Shown here in pieces: positions 10,206 to 18,641 of a DNA stretch of 64,000 nt. The notes beneath the pieces are model-generated. The model was not told the origin of the DNA and ran no database searches. It was given only the letters and a program-made list of their open reading frames with translations. The position numbers were made by a program, and so were the translations under genes. Positions within the stretch are counted from its first letter, which is position 1, and every line of letters begins with the position of its first letter. The DNA is taken from positions 1 through 64,000 of the forward strand of contig QOQU01000012.1 in NCBI GenBank assembly GCA_003327455.1, given 5' to 3'. The DNA is from Anaerolineae bacterium (GTDB lineage: Bacteria > Chloroflexota > Anaerolineae > Anaerolineales > UBA4823).

Positions 10206-11765
10206 ATGCCATCTAAGAGGATTTTCCGCTCCTTGTTCAGTTTTCTAGTCTGGTCAACCCTCTTTAGTGTCGCCTATACGCAGTCCCCCCTGTACACCTC
10301 CAATCAAAACACCTACTTTTTGCATGGGGCCGCCTGTGCAGACGTGGGCTATTTAGCCCAGGATTGGCTGGCCAACACCCGCGACCCCACACCGCTTTTT
10401 TCTGGGCTCGTATGCCTTACCCTGCGTTCGTTAAATTTCCCCGCCCTGTTTTATGTCTATTATGCTTTCCTCATTGGGCTTTACGGTTCAACATTATATC
10501 AATTGGCAGCTCGGGAAATAGACTTGAGACCCCGTGCCCGACGCCTGGTTTTCCTGGCGTTGTTTTTCCTGATCCATTCCGCCGCCTTTCGTTTCGTCCT
10601 CTCACGCACGTTAGGGGCTGAATGGACTTACGCCTTCGAGGGTGGACTGGCAAACCAGCGTTTGTTGGGCGTTGTCCTTGAACCCAGCTCCTTTGGCGTC
10701 CTGCTTCTGGCAGCCATCCACCTGGCATTGCAGGAGAAAATCGCCCTGGCTCTCCTGACCTTCGCTCTGGCTGCCTGGTTCCATCCCACTTATCTGCTGG
10801 CAGTCATTTTCCTCTTTCTCGGCGTTATAAGCTGGAAATTTGCAGAGGCACTTCATTCAAACCAAAAAAACGTTGCCAGGCAGACTGCCAGACGACTCTT
10901 GCGTTATGCTCTCTTCTTCGGCATTTTAATCCTACCGGTTGTGCTTTATAGCCTGACCTTTGTGTTGGGCGTCTCGCCAGAGGTGCGAGAGCAGGGTCAG
11001 CGGATTTTGTTTCAGATGCGTATCCCCCACCACGCCGATCCGGCTGCCTGGTTCAATGTCAGCTCAATCTTTCAGCTCCTTCTCATGCTCGGCGGGCTTG
11101 TTCTGGCACGGCAAAAAGGATTGCGGTGGATGTTGGGTATTCCTCTCCTGCTCGGGGCGCTTTTAACCATAACCGTGCTCTTTACCCGTAACCCGGGTCT
11201 GGCGCTGATTTTCCCCTGGCGGGTTTCGGTGGTTTTGTTGCCTCTTTCGGTCACCATCCTGCTCAGCCATCTGGTTAAATGGATCCCCTCGGAAACCGAG
11301 CAACCCAACCGCGCGCTCTTCATTTGGATTTTGCCCTCGCTTGCTACGGCGTTGATTGCCGTCACCCTGCTGGTCGGCTGGGTGCGGATCAGCCTGGATT
11401 GGCAGCGAAAACGCTCCCAGCCAGAACGCCCCCTGATGGCGTTTGTTGCCCACCAAAAACAACCGCAGGATGTCTATCTGATCCCCCTGAAAATGCAGGA
11501 CTTCCGTCTGGCAAGTGGTGCACCGATTTTTGTTGACTTCAAATCTACCCCCTATCATCCGCTGGAAGTGATCGAGTGGTACCGTCGCTACCAGCTTGCA
11601 GACGAGTTCTATCGTTCTCCATCCTGTACAAAACTCGAACAATTTCGCCAGAAGGGAGTCACCCACCTCGTCCTTTCCACCGAAGTCTCACTCGATTGCC
11701 CAAATCTCGATAGAATTTACGCGGATGACGCCTATCAATTGTTCAGGATCCTTCCTGGCGATTGA
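10206..11765 (+). CDS. Uncharacterised polytopic membrane protein
   Basis: A 519-residue protein with roughly ten hydrophobic segments spread over residues 5-410 (for example LVFLALFFLIHSAAF and LLLMLGGLVLA) and a soluble C-terminal stretch of about 110 residues containing VIEWYRRYQLADEFYRSPSC. The layout, with many membrane segments and a short extracytoplasmic tail, resembles GT-C-type glycosyltransferases or their relatives, but I do not recognise a catalytic motif and assign no function. It is divergent from the acylase gene and convergent with the tRNA-Ser genes. Confidence 0.85.
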   Translation: MPSKRIFRSLFSFLVWSTLFSVAYTQSPLYTSNQNTYFLHGAACADVGYLAQDWLANTRDPTPLFSGLVCLTLRSLNFPALFYVYYAFLIGLYGSTLYQLAAREIDLRPRARRLVFLALFFLIHSAAFRFVLSRTLGAEWTYAFEGGLANQRLLGVVLEPSSFGVLLLAAIHLALQEKIALALLTFALAAWFHPTYLLAVIFLFLGVISWKFAEALHSNQKNVARQTARRLLRYALFFGILILPVVLYSLTFVLGVSPEVREQGQRILFQMRIPHHADPAAWFNVSSIFQLLLMLGGLVLARQKGLRWMLGIPLLLGALLTITVLFTRNPGLALIFPWRVSVVLLPLSVTILLSHLVKWIPSETEQPNRALFIWILPSLATALIAVTLLVGWVRISLDWQRKRSQPERPLMAFVAHQKQPQDVYLIPLKMQDFRLASGAPIFVDFKSTPYHPLEVIEWYRRYQLADEFYRSPSCTKLEQFRQKGVTHLVLSTEVSLDCPNLDRIYADDAYQLFRILPGD

Positions 11766-11793
11766 TCGCGGAACCCCGCTCAGCACCTGACCC

Positions 11794-11943
11794 TCATTCG
11801 CGCATACCCTTTTGGATCAAACCCGCAAAATCCCGGATCGGTTGGATCAGGTTACGATGGAGTCTCAGGATGTCAAAAAGTGCAATCCATGAGCGGCGCA
11901 CTTCCTTCGGAATGCTCTCGGAGCGCAGGTAAGAAAACAACAA
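11794..11943 (-). CDS. Possible small protein of about 49 residues
   Basis: An open frame on the minus strand ends with TGA at 11794. It reads SYLRSESIPKEVRRSWIALF and continues with an amphipathic basic stretch to QKGMRE. The composition is protein-like, but the only starts are TTG codons at 11943/11940 inside the T-run of the tRNA terminator, or a GTG at 11901 with a badly spaced AAGGA. It may be a real small gene, the tail of a decayed one, or chance. Confidence 0.25.
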   Translation of the reverse strand: MLFSYLRSESIPKEVRRSWIALFDILRLHRNLIQPIRDFAGLIQKGMRE

Positions 11944-11982
11944 AAAAGGCAGCCCATCATTCCTCTAAGAGGACTGGCTGCC
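11942..11982 (-). terminator. Intrinsic terminator after the tRNA-Ser genes
   Basis: GGCAGCC (minus strand, 11982-11976) pairs with GGGCTGCC ending at 11948, with a nested CCTCT/AGAGG stem inside, followed by six T residues (11947-11942). It lies ten bases after the tRNA-Ser(GCU) gene. Confidence 0.85.
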
Positions 11983-11991
11983 ATTCCCAGG

Positions 11992-12081
11992 CGGGGAGGA
12001 CAGGATTCGAACCTGCGGCCGAGGTTCTCCCCCGGCAACCGCTTAGCAGGCGGCCCCAATCGACCACTCTGGCACCTCCCC
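11992..12081 (-). tRNA. tRNA-Ser (anticodon GCU)
   Basis: Minus-strand 90-nt tRNA with acceptor arms GGGGAGG/CCTCCCC and discriminator G, anticodon loop CTGCTAA giving GCU (codons AGC/AGU), a long variable arm typical of tRNA-Ser and the T-loop TTCGAAT. CCA is not encoded. It lies 66 bases after the second tRNA-Ser gene and is followed by a terminator. Confidence 0.95.
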
Positions 12082-12147
12082 TTTCGTGATGAAAAAGTGC
12101 GCTTTCGCCCTTTTGTCCAATTTGCTGGATGTCAATCGGCGGTCAGG

Positions 12148-12232
12148 CGGAGGGAGAGGGATTCGAACCCACGATGGATTGCTCCATACCTGTTTTCAAG
12201 ACAGGCGCCTTAAACCGCTCGGCCATCCCTCC
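12148..12232 (-). tRNA. tRNA-Ser (anticodon UGA)
   Basis: Minus-strand 85-nt tRNA with acceptor arms GGAGGGA/TCCCTCC and discriminator G, anticodon loop CTTGAAA giving UGA (codons UCN), a serine-type long variable arm and TTCGAAT T-loop. CCA is not encoded. Probably co-transcribed with the tRNA-Ser(GCU) gene downstream; a minus-strand TAAAAT near 12256-12261 could be its -10 box. Confidence 0.95.
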
Positions 12233-12456
12233 GCAGAACAGAAGGGTGTTGAAATTTTACCATGAAACACTCACTTCGCAGAGAAGAACAGCGAATTTTT
12301 CTTACTTTTGGGTAAAATTGCTACCAGAATTCAAGCGAGATAGAAACTATCAAATAGATTTCATCTCAAATGTGATTTCAGAAAAACTGGGAGATCGTGC
12401 CTGCCTTAGCCGATGATAACACACGTTGCTAATGGTCATAGCGTGAGAGGTTGGAG

Positions 12457-12909
12457 ATGACCTGGATTCGTCTTGAGGGTGAGAGAGAGTTTATCGATCT
12501 CTTGCATCTGGGCGAAAAGGAGGGTTTATTGCGGCTTGGGGAAAGTTATCTGGTGGTAGTTCAATCCCATCCAAATCCGTGTAAGGTTTGCCGGAGTTTC
12601 TGCATTGATCTTCTGCAGGCCCTCGATAACACTGCCAGTCTCAAGGCAAATCTGCTCATTGCGGCTGATTCTCCCCTTCAAGGCATGCTACCAGAGCGAC
12701 CAGAGATAATCCCGCTTCCCCCACGCTTGCCTTTTGCCAATCGCATCCAAAAAAGCCTGGCAGAATTTTCGTTTGACGTGAGCATTCTACTCTTTGATCC
12801 CTACGGTTCGTTATGGTTTGCCTGGGTTGGGGATGAATTGGACGCGCCTTCCCTCGCCAAAGAAACCGTCCAGTGGCTCTCCTATCTGGATATTCAGTGT
12901 CCGGAGTGA
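12457..12909 (+). CDS. Uncharacterised thioredoxin-like protein
   Basis: A 150-residue soluble protein. It carries CKVCRSFC near residue 46, after a hydrophobic strand LVVVQ, and a later LLFDPYGSLWFAWVGDE segment; both are reminiscent of thioredoxin-fold or peroxiredoxin-like proteins, but no family can be named. The ATG at 12457 is chosen over a TTG at 12451 because GAGAGG lies six bases upstream. It precedes the FHA genes on the same strand by 112 bases. Confidence 0.75.
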   Translation: MTWIRLEGEREFIDLLHLGEKEGLLRLGESYLVVVQSHPNPCKVCRSFCIDLLQALDNTASLKANLLIAADSPLQGMLPERPEIIPLPPRLPFANRIQKSLAEFSFDVSILLFDPYGSLWFAWVGDELDAPSLAKETVQWLSYLDIQCPE

Positions 12910-13021
12910 GGGGCGCCGGAATGGCCCGGTGGGTCATAAGTGCCATCAAATCTCTACCCCTTCTCTTCTCATCTGCAATTTATCTTAAGCTTTTATACAT
13001 CGTGGTAAGATAAGAATCACG

Positions 13022-13792
13022 ATGAACGCAAGAAGCTTTCTCAAAGATCAATTGGTCAGGCTGGAACAGCGCTTGAAAGCCTTCATTGAAGGCTCAACGA
13101 CGCGCTTTATGGCTTCTGAGATGGATAGCCAGGAGATCGCCGCTCAACTACGCCAGATTTTACAGGAAAATCATCAGGTTTTAGAAGATGGACGTCTTCT
13201 GGCGCCAAATTATTTCCTGCTGGCGGCCTCTCCGCTCTACGCTGATAAATTGAGAAAAGAGCAACGACTGCTCAAAGAGCTGGAAGATGAATTGGAACGC
13301 CTGGCCAGAGAAGCTGGCTTGACCTTCGCTGCCCCTCCGGTCATTAAAATCGTTGAAGATGAAGAAATCCCCTACCATCAGATCAGTATTAGCGGCTATT
13401 TTTCGCAGGAGAACACCGCAACCCATGGAATCAGCGAACAAGAAGCAACCAATAGCCTTGAAATTCCCCAAAATGCCTTTTTGATTGTCAATGGTGTGCA
13501 CATATTTCCGTTGGACAAAGCCATCATAAACATTGGCAGGCATCCGGATAATCATCTGGTTCTGGATGATCCACGCGTCTCGCGTCAACACGCCCAACTT
13601 CGAGCCGTGCGCGGGCAATATATGCTCTTCGACCTGGGTTCAGCAGGGGGTACAATGGTTAATAACCAGCGCGTTCGTCAGGCAATCCTCTCTTCTGGAG
13701 ATGTAATTTCGTTGGCAGGAATACCTCTGGTTTACGGCCAGGATAGCTACCCCATCGGCAAGACGCAGAAACTTACGTTGACTTCTCATTAG
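13022..13792 (+). CDS. FhaA-type protein: DUF3662 domain plus FHA domain
   Basis: A 256-residue protein with two parts. Residues 1-100 match the FhaA N-terminal (DUF3662) pattern, with EQRLKAFIEG and MDSQEIAAQL. Residues 160-245 are a forkhead-associated domain with the phosphothreonine-binding motifs IGRHPDN, SRQHAQ and NNQRV. In actinobacteria FhaA binds phosphorylated partners of the cell-wall synthesis and division machinery. The downstream FHA gene starts four bases after this stop, so translation is probably coupled. No kinase or phosphatase gene is visible in the window. Confidence 0.9.
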   Translation: MNARSFLKDQLVRLEQRLKAFIEGSTTRFMASEMDSQEIAAQLRQILQENHQVLEDGRLLAPNYFLLAASPLYADKLRKEQRLLKELEDELERLAREAGLTFAAPPVIKIVEDEEIPYHQISISGYFSQENTATHGISEQEATNSLEIPQNAFLIVNGVHIFPLDKAIINIGRHPDNHLVLDDPRVSRQHAQLRAVRGQYMLFDLGSAGGTMVNNQRVRQAILSSGDVISLAGIPLVYGQDSYPIGKTQKLTLTSH

Positions 13793-13796
13793 AAAA

Positions 13797-14216
13797 ATGA
13801 GCGCCATACTCCTGCTGGTGGTTCGCATCTTGATTGCAGCTGGCTTATACGCCTTCCTGGCATGGGCTTTTTGGACCCTGTATCAAGACCTGCTTTACCA
13901 GAGTCGGACACTATCCCTGCAAGCGCTTCCAAAGCTTTCCCTTTGGGTATCGAATGAGCCAGCACCTCGCACTTATCAACAGCTTGAGATTAACATCGGA
14001 CGCAATGCAAGCTGTGACCTATGCCTGGCAGATACCACAGTAAGCGGCCGTCATGCACGTATCCTTTATCGTCAGGGACAATGGTGGCTGGAGGATCTAG
14101 ACTCGACCAACGGCACTTATCTCAATCAAATACGCCTGAACGAGCCAATGGTCCTTACGGTTGGGGATGAAATTCGTTGTGGACAGGTACGCCTGGACAT
14201 TGAAAATCTATCCTGA
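13797..14216 (+). CDS. FhaB-type membrane-anchored FHA protein
   Basis: A 139-residue protein with one N-terminal membrane segment (residues 4-24) and a C-terminal FHA domain (about 60-135) showing IGRNASC, SGRHARI and DSTNGTYLNQ, the complete set of phosphothreonine-binding motifs. In actinobacteria FhaB (FipA) works with FhaA, RodA and PbpA in peptidoglycan synthesis and division. Here it follows FhaA by four bases and precedes mtaP by 14 bases, with the SEDS gene next, so part of that locus is preserved. Confidence 0.9.
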   Translation: MSAILLLVVRILIAAGLYAFLAWAFWTLYQDLLYQSRTLSLQALPKLSLWVSNEPAPRTYQQLEINIGRNASCDLCLADTTVSGRHARILYRQGQWWLEDLDSTNGTYLNQIRLNEPMVLTVGDEIRCGQVRLDIENLS

Positions 14217-14230
14217 GCACGGGAGGCTCT

Positions 14231-15103
14231 ATGAACAGAAAACCTTTCTTAGCCATCATCGGCGGGTCGGGAATTTACCAGATGCCTGACCTGGAAAATA
14301 TCGAGGTTATCGATGTTTCGACGCCGTTTGGAAAACCCAGCGCTCCTATCGTCTGTGGCACCATCGAGGGTAAACCCATCGCCTTTTTAGCCCGCCACGG
14401 CGAGGGGCATCGCTTTTCCCCAAGCGAAGTCAATTACCGCGCCAATATCTACGCCCTGAAGAGCCTGGGAGTGGAACAGATTGTCAGCATTTCCGCCGTC
14501 GGTTCTCTGCGCGAAGACTTTGCGCCTGGGGAATTGGTTGTCCCCGACGGCATTTTTGACTTCACGCGCGACCGCAAGCGCACCTTTTTTGAAGGCAATT
14601 GTGTCGTACATATCAGCGTGGCCGATCCTTTCTGTAATCATCTTTCCGAACAACTCTTCCAGGCAATTCAGGCAACCGGAGCAGCCGTACATCGAGGCGG
14701 TACAATGATTACCATCGAAGGTCCGCGTTTCTCAACCCGCAGCGAATCGAACGTCTTCCGTTCATGGGGTATGTCCATCATCGGCATGACCACCTCTCCA
14801 GAAGCATTTTTAGCCCGTGAAGCTGAAATGTGCTATGCTGTGATGGCGCATGTGACCGATTACGATGTCTGGCATATCAGTGAAACACCTGTAACAGTGG
14901 AACAGGTGATTCAAGTCTTGAACCGCAATACGACAATCGCCCAACAGGCGGTGCGCAATTTGTTGCGCAACCTTCAAACCGAGCGAACCTGCGGATGTGG
15001 ATCTGCCCTTGCCAATGCTTTTATCACCCGCAAAGACATGGTGCCCCTCGAAACCCGGCAACGATTGGGTTTATTGATTGATAAATACTTCCAGGAACAA
15101 TAG
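14231..15103 (+). CDS. mtnP: S-methyl-5'-thioadenosine phosphorylase
   Basis: Cleaves 5'-methylthioadenosine with phosphate to adenine and 5-methylthioribose-1-phosphate in methionine salvage and polyamine metabolism. The 290 residues show the opening IGGSGIY, the phosphate-binding RHG and GHRFSPSEVNYRANIYAL, and the base-site segment IEGPRFSTRSES followed by IGMTTSPEAFLAREAEM. GGGAGG lies upstream of the ATG. It is embedded between FHA genes and the SEDS gene, with a stem-loop after its stop. Related nucleosides (inosine) are possible substrates. Confidence 0.92.
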   Translation: MNRKPFLAIIGGSGIYQMPDLENIEVIDVSTPFGKPSAPIVCGTIEGKPIAFLARHGEGHRFSPSEVNYRANIYALKSLGVEQIVSISAVGSLREDFAPGELVVPDGIFDFTRDRKRTFFEGNCVVHISVADPFCNHLSEQLFQAIQATGAAVHRGGTMITIEGPRFSTRSESNVFRSWGMSIIGMTTSPEAFLAREAEMCYAVMAHVTDYDVWHISETPVTVEQVIQVLNRNTTIAQQAVRNLLRNLQTERTCGCGSALANAFITRKDMVPLETRQRLGLLIDKYFQEQ

Positions 15104-15155
15104 CCAAGAATTGGCAAGGAGGAGTATCTGGCATCTGCACATGAAACGATGGTTG

Positions 15156-15191
15156 AAACCATCCGCATTCCAGGGGAGAAGCGGATGGTTT
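15156..15191 (+). terminator. Stem-loop after mtnP
   Basis: AAACCATCCGC (15156-15166) and GCGGATGGTTT (15181-15191) form a perfect 11-bp stem with a 14-base loop, followed by TTGGTTCTTT. Probably a partial terminator or mRNA stabiliser between mtnP and the SEDS gene. Confidence 0.6.
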
Positions 15192-15222
15192 TGGTTCTTT
15201 GAAGTTATTGATTGGGCTATTT

Positions 15223-17649
15223 ATGAAAAGTGAAAGCTCATTCTTGCTTCATCGTGAACGTCCGTTGTTGGCGCTGGCATTTGGCATCGTTTTTCTCCTG
15301 TCACTTGCTTTTACTTTATCGTCGATCGTCCGAACCGGGACGCTGTCGCTTGAGCGCGGCTGGCAATCTGGGTTGGGATTTTTGGTCTGGGCGGTTTGTT
15401 TGGGGGGAGTCTGGATCGTTGCTCAAAAGACAATCCCAGAACGTGATCCCTATCTCCTACCCGGCGCTTTCCTCTTAATCGGGTGGGGTTTAATGACCCT
15501 CTGGCGATTATCGCCCTACCTTGCTCAACGACAAACCATCTGGTTAGTAGTGTCCAGTTCGATTCTGGTCTTAATCTTGAAAGCCCCCGGGGATTTATCT
15601 TACTTGAGGCGATTCAAGTATCTCTGGCTAACCGGCGGGCTAGGCCTGGTGTTTGCAACTTTGATATTTGGTACAAACCCGGCAGGACCAGGATTGCCCG
15701 ATCTATGGTTAGGTTGTTGCGGCGTTTACTTTCAACCTTCTGAGCCAACCAAGCTACTTCTAATCGTCTATCTGGCAGCTTACTTAGCAGGAAGTCAGCC
15801 TTTACTCCAACGAGCTGCCAGCCCAAAACAGCGCATAGCCTTACTGGCTCCCAGCTTTGGAATGAGCATCCTGGCAATGGGATTACTGGTCGTACAGCGC
15901 GACCTGGGTACAGCCTCAATTTTCTTTTTCCTCTCTGCGGTTCTTTTTTATTTTGCAACCGAACAACGCCTGGTCTTGTGGTTTGGCATGATCGGCATCT
16001 TGCTGGGTTTGGGGATCGGGGTTTTCCTCTTTGACGTCGTCCGCTGGCGAGTGGAAGCCTGGCTCAATCCATATGCAGACCCCATTCATCGCTCCTATCA
16101 GATTGTTCAATCCCTAATCGCTGTGGCAAATGGAGGGTTGTTCGGGCGAGGATTGGGTTTGGGTTACCCTGAACAGGTACCGGTTCCCCATTCGGACTTT
16201 ATCTTTGCCGCCATCGCTGAAGAGAATGGTCTGATCGGCAGTCTTGCCCTTCTGGGTTGTCTGGCGTTGCTCTCGCTGCGGACCATTGTCATTGCCATGC
16301 GCGCCGAAGACCGGTTTCAGCGCCTGCTAATGATTGGAATCGCAGCCTATTTTGGTGGTCAAAGCCTCTTAATCATCGGAGGCAATCTTCGCCTTTTACC
16401 TCTTACGGGAGTGACCTTGCCATTTGTTTCCTATGGAGGATCCTCATTGCTGGTATCCTGCATCATGTTGGGTTTGACACTGCAGGTCAGTCAATCCGCG
16501 CAACCAAAACCCGGCATACTCCCCAACCCAAGACCTTATCTTACTTTTGGGGGGATTCTGTTAATCAGCTACTTTGCAGTAGCTTTGGCAAACGGATGGT
16601 TCGCGCTTTATCGCGCCCCAGTTTTGCTGGCACGCACGGACAACGCCCGGCGCTATATCTACCAGCAGCTTGTCCAACGGGGAACCATCTACGACCGAGA
16701 ATTGCAACCTTTAGCGATTTCCGAGCGCCAAAATGATGTCTTTATTCGCCAATACCTCTATCCACCTCTCAGCCCCTTGCTTGGCTATTCTCATCCCGTG
16801 TATGGTCAAAGCGGTTTGGAAAGAAGCCTGGACGAATGGTTGAGCGGCGAGAGAGGCTACCGCACATCTGAAATTCTATGGCATCGCCTGTTAACCGGCA
16901 CACCTCCGCCAGGTATTGCGGTGCGCCTCACTCTTGACCTGGAACTGCAGAAAACGGTTGACCTGAACATGAACGATCAAGTCGGAGCAGTAGTGGTTGT
17001 CAACGCCCACAATGGCGACATTTTAGCCATCTCCTCCCAACCGGCCTTCGATTCTAATCGCCTGACCGGGGAACTACAGACCTATCTGGCAGATCCAAAT
17101 GCTCCTCTATTGAATCGAGCTTTTCAAGGGCGGTTTGCACTCGGCCCGCTCTATCAGGAACTCTTTCCAAAAGGCATCGCAGTTTTGCGGCTCTCGGAGT
17201 TGCGTGCCATTGGCTTGCCAGCTGGTTTAATCGAGGGAACAGCACCAGAGAACGGCAAATGGGTTACCCCCTTGCAAGTTGCCTGTGCCGCAGCAACTCT
17301 AGCCAACGGTGGCACTCGCCTCCCGTTGCAAATGGTTGATGCCTTTGAGTTGCCCAACAGTGGATGGGTGACTCTACAGCCTGAAAATCCTCCTTTGACC
17401 GTTTATAGCGCCGGGGAAATCGAACCAGTCCTCAAGCAACACACTGACGACACGGGTTTAATCTGGACTTTGAGCAGAACAATCGACGCTGAGCAAGGTC
17501 AGCAAGTCAGCTGGTTTATCGGGGGAACAGCTTCGGGATGGGATGGCACTCCTCTGGCAGTGACGATCGTCCTGGAAGGAAGGGATGAATCTGTTGCGCG
17601 TCAAATTGGAGAAGCTATCCTGAAAGCGGCGCTTCTGGCGGCGGATTAA
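15223..17649 (+). CDS. SEDS (RodA/FtsW) glycosyltransferase fused to a degenerate PBP-like domain
   Basis: SEDS proteins polymerise lipid II into glycan strands and normally act with a separate class B PBP. Residues about 5-440 form a SEDS domain with some twelve membrane segments and the catalytic signature HSDFIFA (Asp near residue 325). The rest follows a PbpA-type protein: RGTIYDR, YGQSGLE, GAVVVVNAHNGDILA, PLLNRAFQG and VTPLQVACAA. However, the SxxK serine motif after LLNRA, the SxN motif and about 80 surrounding residues are missing, and KTG is replaced by GGTASG. The transpeptidase therefore looks inactive. The ATG at 15223 is preferred to a TTG at 15199; no strong ribosome site is seen. 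The 3' end overlaps the HAD gene by 35 bases. Confidence 0.9.
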   Translation: MKSESSFLLHRERPLLALAFGIVFLLSLAFTLSSIVRTGTLSLERGWQSGLGFLVWAVCLGGVWIVAQKTIPERDPYLLPGAFLLIGWGLMTLWRLSPYLAQRQTIWLVVSSSILVLILKAPGDLSYLRRFKYLWLTGGLGLVFATLIFGTNPAGPGLPDLWLGCCGVYFQPSEPTKLLLIVYLAAYLAGSQPLLQRAASPKQRIALLAPSFGMSILAMGLLVVQRDLGTASIFFFLSAVLFYFATEQRLVLWFGMIGILLGLGIGVFLFDVVRWRVEAWLNPYADPIHRSYQIVQSLIAVANGGLFGRGLGLGYPEQVPVPHSDFIFAAIAEENGLIGSLALLGCLALLSLRTIVIAMRAEDRFQRLLMIGIAAYFGGQSLLIIGGNLRLLPLTGVTLPFVSYGGSSLLVSCIMLGLTLQVSQSAQPKPGILPNPRPYLTFGGILLISYFAVALANGWFALYRAPVLLARTDNARRYIYQQLVQRGTIYDRELQPLAISERQNDVFIRQYLYPPLSPLLGYSHPVYGQSGLERSLDEWLSGERGYRTSEILWHRLLTGTPPPGIAVRLTLDLELQKTVDLNMNDQVGAVVVVNAHNGDILAISSQPAFDSNRLTGELQTYLADPNAPLLNRAFQGRFALGPLYQELFPKGIAVLRLSELRAIGLPAGLIEGTAPENGKWVTPLQVACAAATLANGGTRLPLQMVDAFELPNSGWVTLQPENPPLTVYSAGEIEPVLKQHTDDTGLIWTLSRTIDAEQGQQVSWFIGGTASGWDGTPLAVTIVLEGRDESVARQIGEAILKAALLAAD

Positions 17650-18364
17650 CCTGTAAAGTCCGCTCCAGATGGCACAAGAAATCGGGCAGTTGCTCAAAGT
17701 GTTCGAGTTGGTAATATGACCCGTGCAGAAGTTCTCCGTTATGCTCCAGTTCATGCGCCCAGGTTAGTTCGTGGGGAATATAGATGGCAATTCCACCGAT
17801 TTGAACTACTGGCAAGATATCCGAGCGCAAAGAGTTACCAATCATGACAAAGCGCTCAGGAGAGAGACGATATTTGGCAAGAATCTTTTGGTAAGTGGTT
17901 GTCGTCTTATCGTGGACGATCTCAATGAATTGGAAGTATGCCCCAATGCCCGAGCGGTAGATTTTTTGTTCCTGTTCGCTGGCGTCTCCTTTTGTGATGA
18001 GCATCAAAGGATAACGTTCAGCCAGGAGGGCAATGGTTTCGGCTACATGCGGAAAAAGCTCCACTTCAGCGTTAAGCACCGCCCGGCTGATGTCCAGGAT
18101 CGCCCGAATCTCCCTGCCGCTGAGCTGTCCATCGCTTAGCGCCAGGGCAGCCTCGATCATGGAAAGGGTAAAGCTTTTCATCCCATAGCCATAAAGGGAT
18201 AAATTCCCGAGTTCAATCTGGTCCAAAACCGCCGCGGCTCGTTCGGGTGGTTGAAAGGTTGACATCAGGTGCACAAATTCATTTTTGGCTGCCTGATAAC
18301 GGCTTTCGTTGTGCCACAGGGTGTCATCAGCATCAAAGGCAAGGATATCAAACATGGAGGGCAT
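17615..18364 (-). CDS. HAD-superfamily hydrolase
   Basis: A 249-residue haloacid-dehalogenase-type phosphatase, likely acting on a small phosphorylated metabolite. Motif I is FDADDTLW near residue 10, motif II is the LITKGD segment near residue 120, motif III a lysine in the TTYQKILAKY region, and motif IV GNSLRSDILP near residue 175. A cap domain lies between motifs I and II. Its 3' end overlaps the SEDS gene on the other strand. An alternative ATG at 18355 (MFDILAF) is equally possible as start. Confidence 0.88.
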   Translation of the reverse strand: MPSMFDILAFDADDTLWHNESRYQAAKNEFVHLMSTFQPPERAAAVLDQIELGNLSLYGYGMKSFTLSMIEAALALSDGQLSGREIRAILDISRAVLNAEVELFPHVAETIALLAERYPLMLITKGDASEQEQKIYRSGIGAYFQFIEIVHDKTTTTYQKILAKYRLSPERFVMIGNSLRSDILPVVQIGGIAIYIPHELTWAHELEHNGELLHGSYYQLEHFEQLPDFLCHLERTLQVNPPPEAPLSG

Positions 18365-18599
18365 ACTTCGCTTATCAGAGGTTGGGATAGATTATAGCAT
18401 GGACAAATCTATAACGGGGATTTCTCTAATCCTGAGCGACATCGAACCACAAGAGTGCTCATCGGGAATTTGCCAGCATCCAACGTCAGAGCAGTTGTTG
18501 GGAATTAACGAAGCTTGCAGGCAAATTTCCAGAGCGATAAACTGTGAAGTATTTCTACCCAGGCGAACAAGTGAACATACCAGAAGCAGTTTTCTACGG

Positions 18600-18605
18600 T
18601 ATAAT
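18600..18605 (+). promoter_or_regulatory. Possible -10 box of moaA
   Basis: TATAAT 36 bases before the moaA ATG; no good -35 box at the expected distance, so moderate to low confidence. Confidence 0.4.
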
Positions 18606-18641
18606 AGTAGAGTAAACCTATCCAAATACAGGGAAGGTGGC

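Noticed and set aside
15156-15191. SAM- or methionine-related riboswitch before the SEDS gene
   Set aside because: A simple 11-bp stem right after the mtnP stop is better explained as a terminator-like element; no aptamer pattern was seen.
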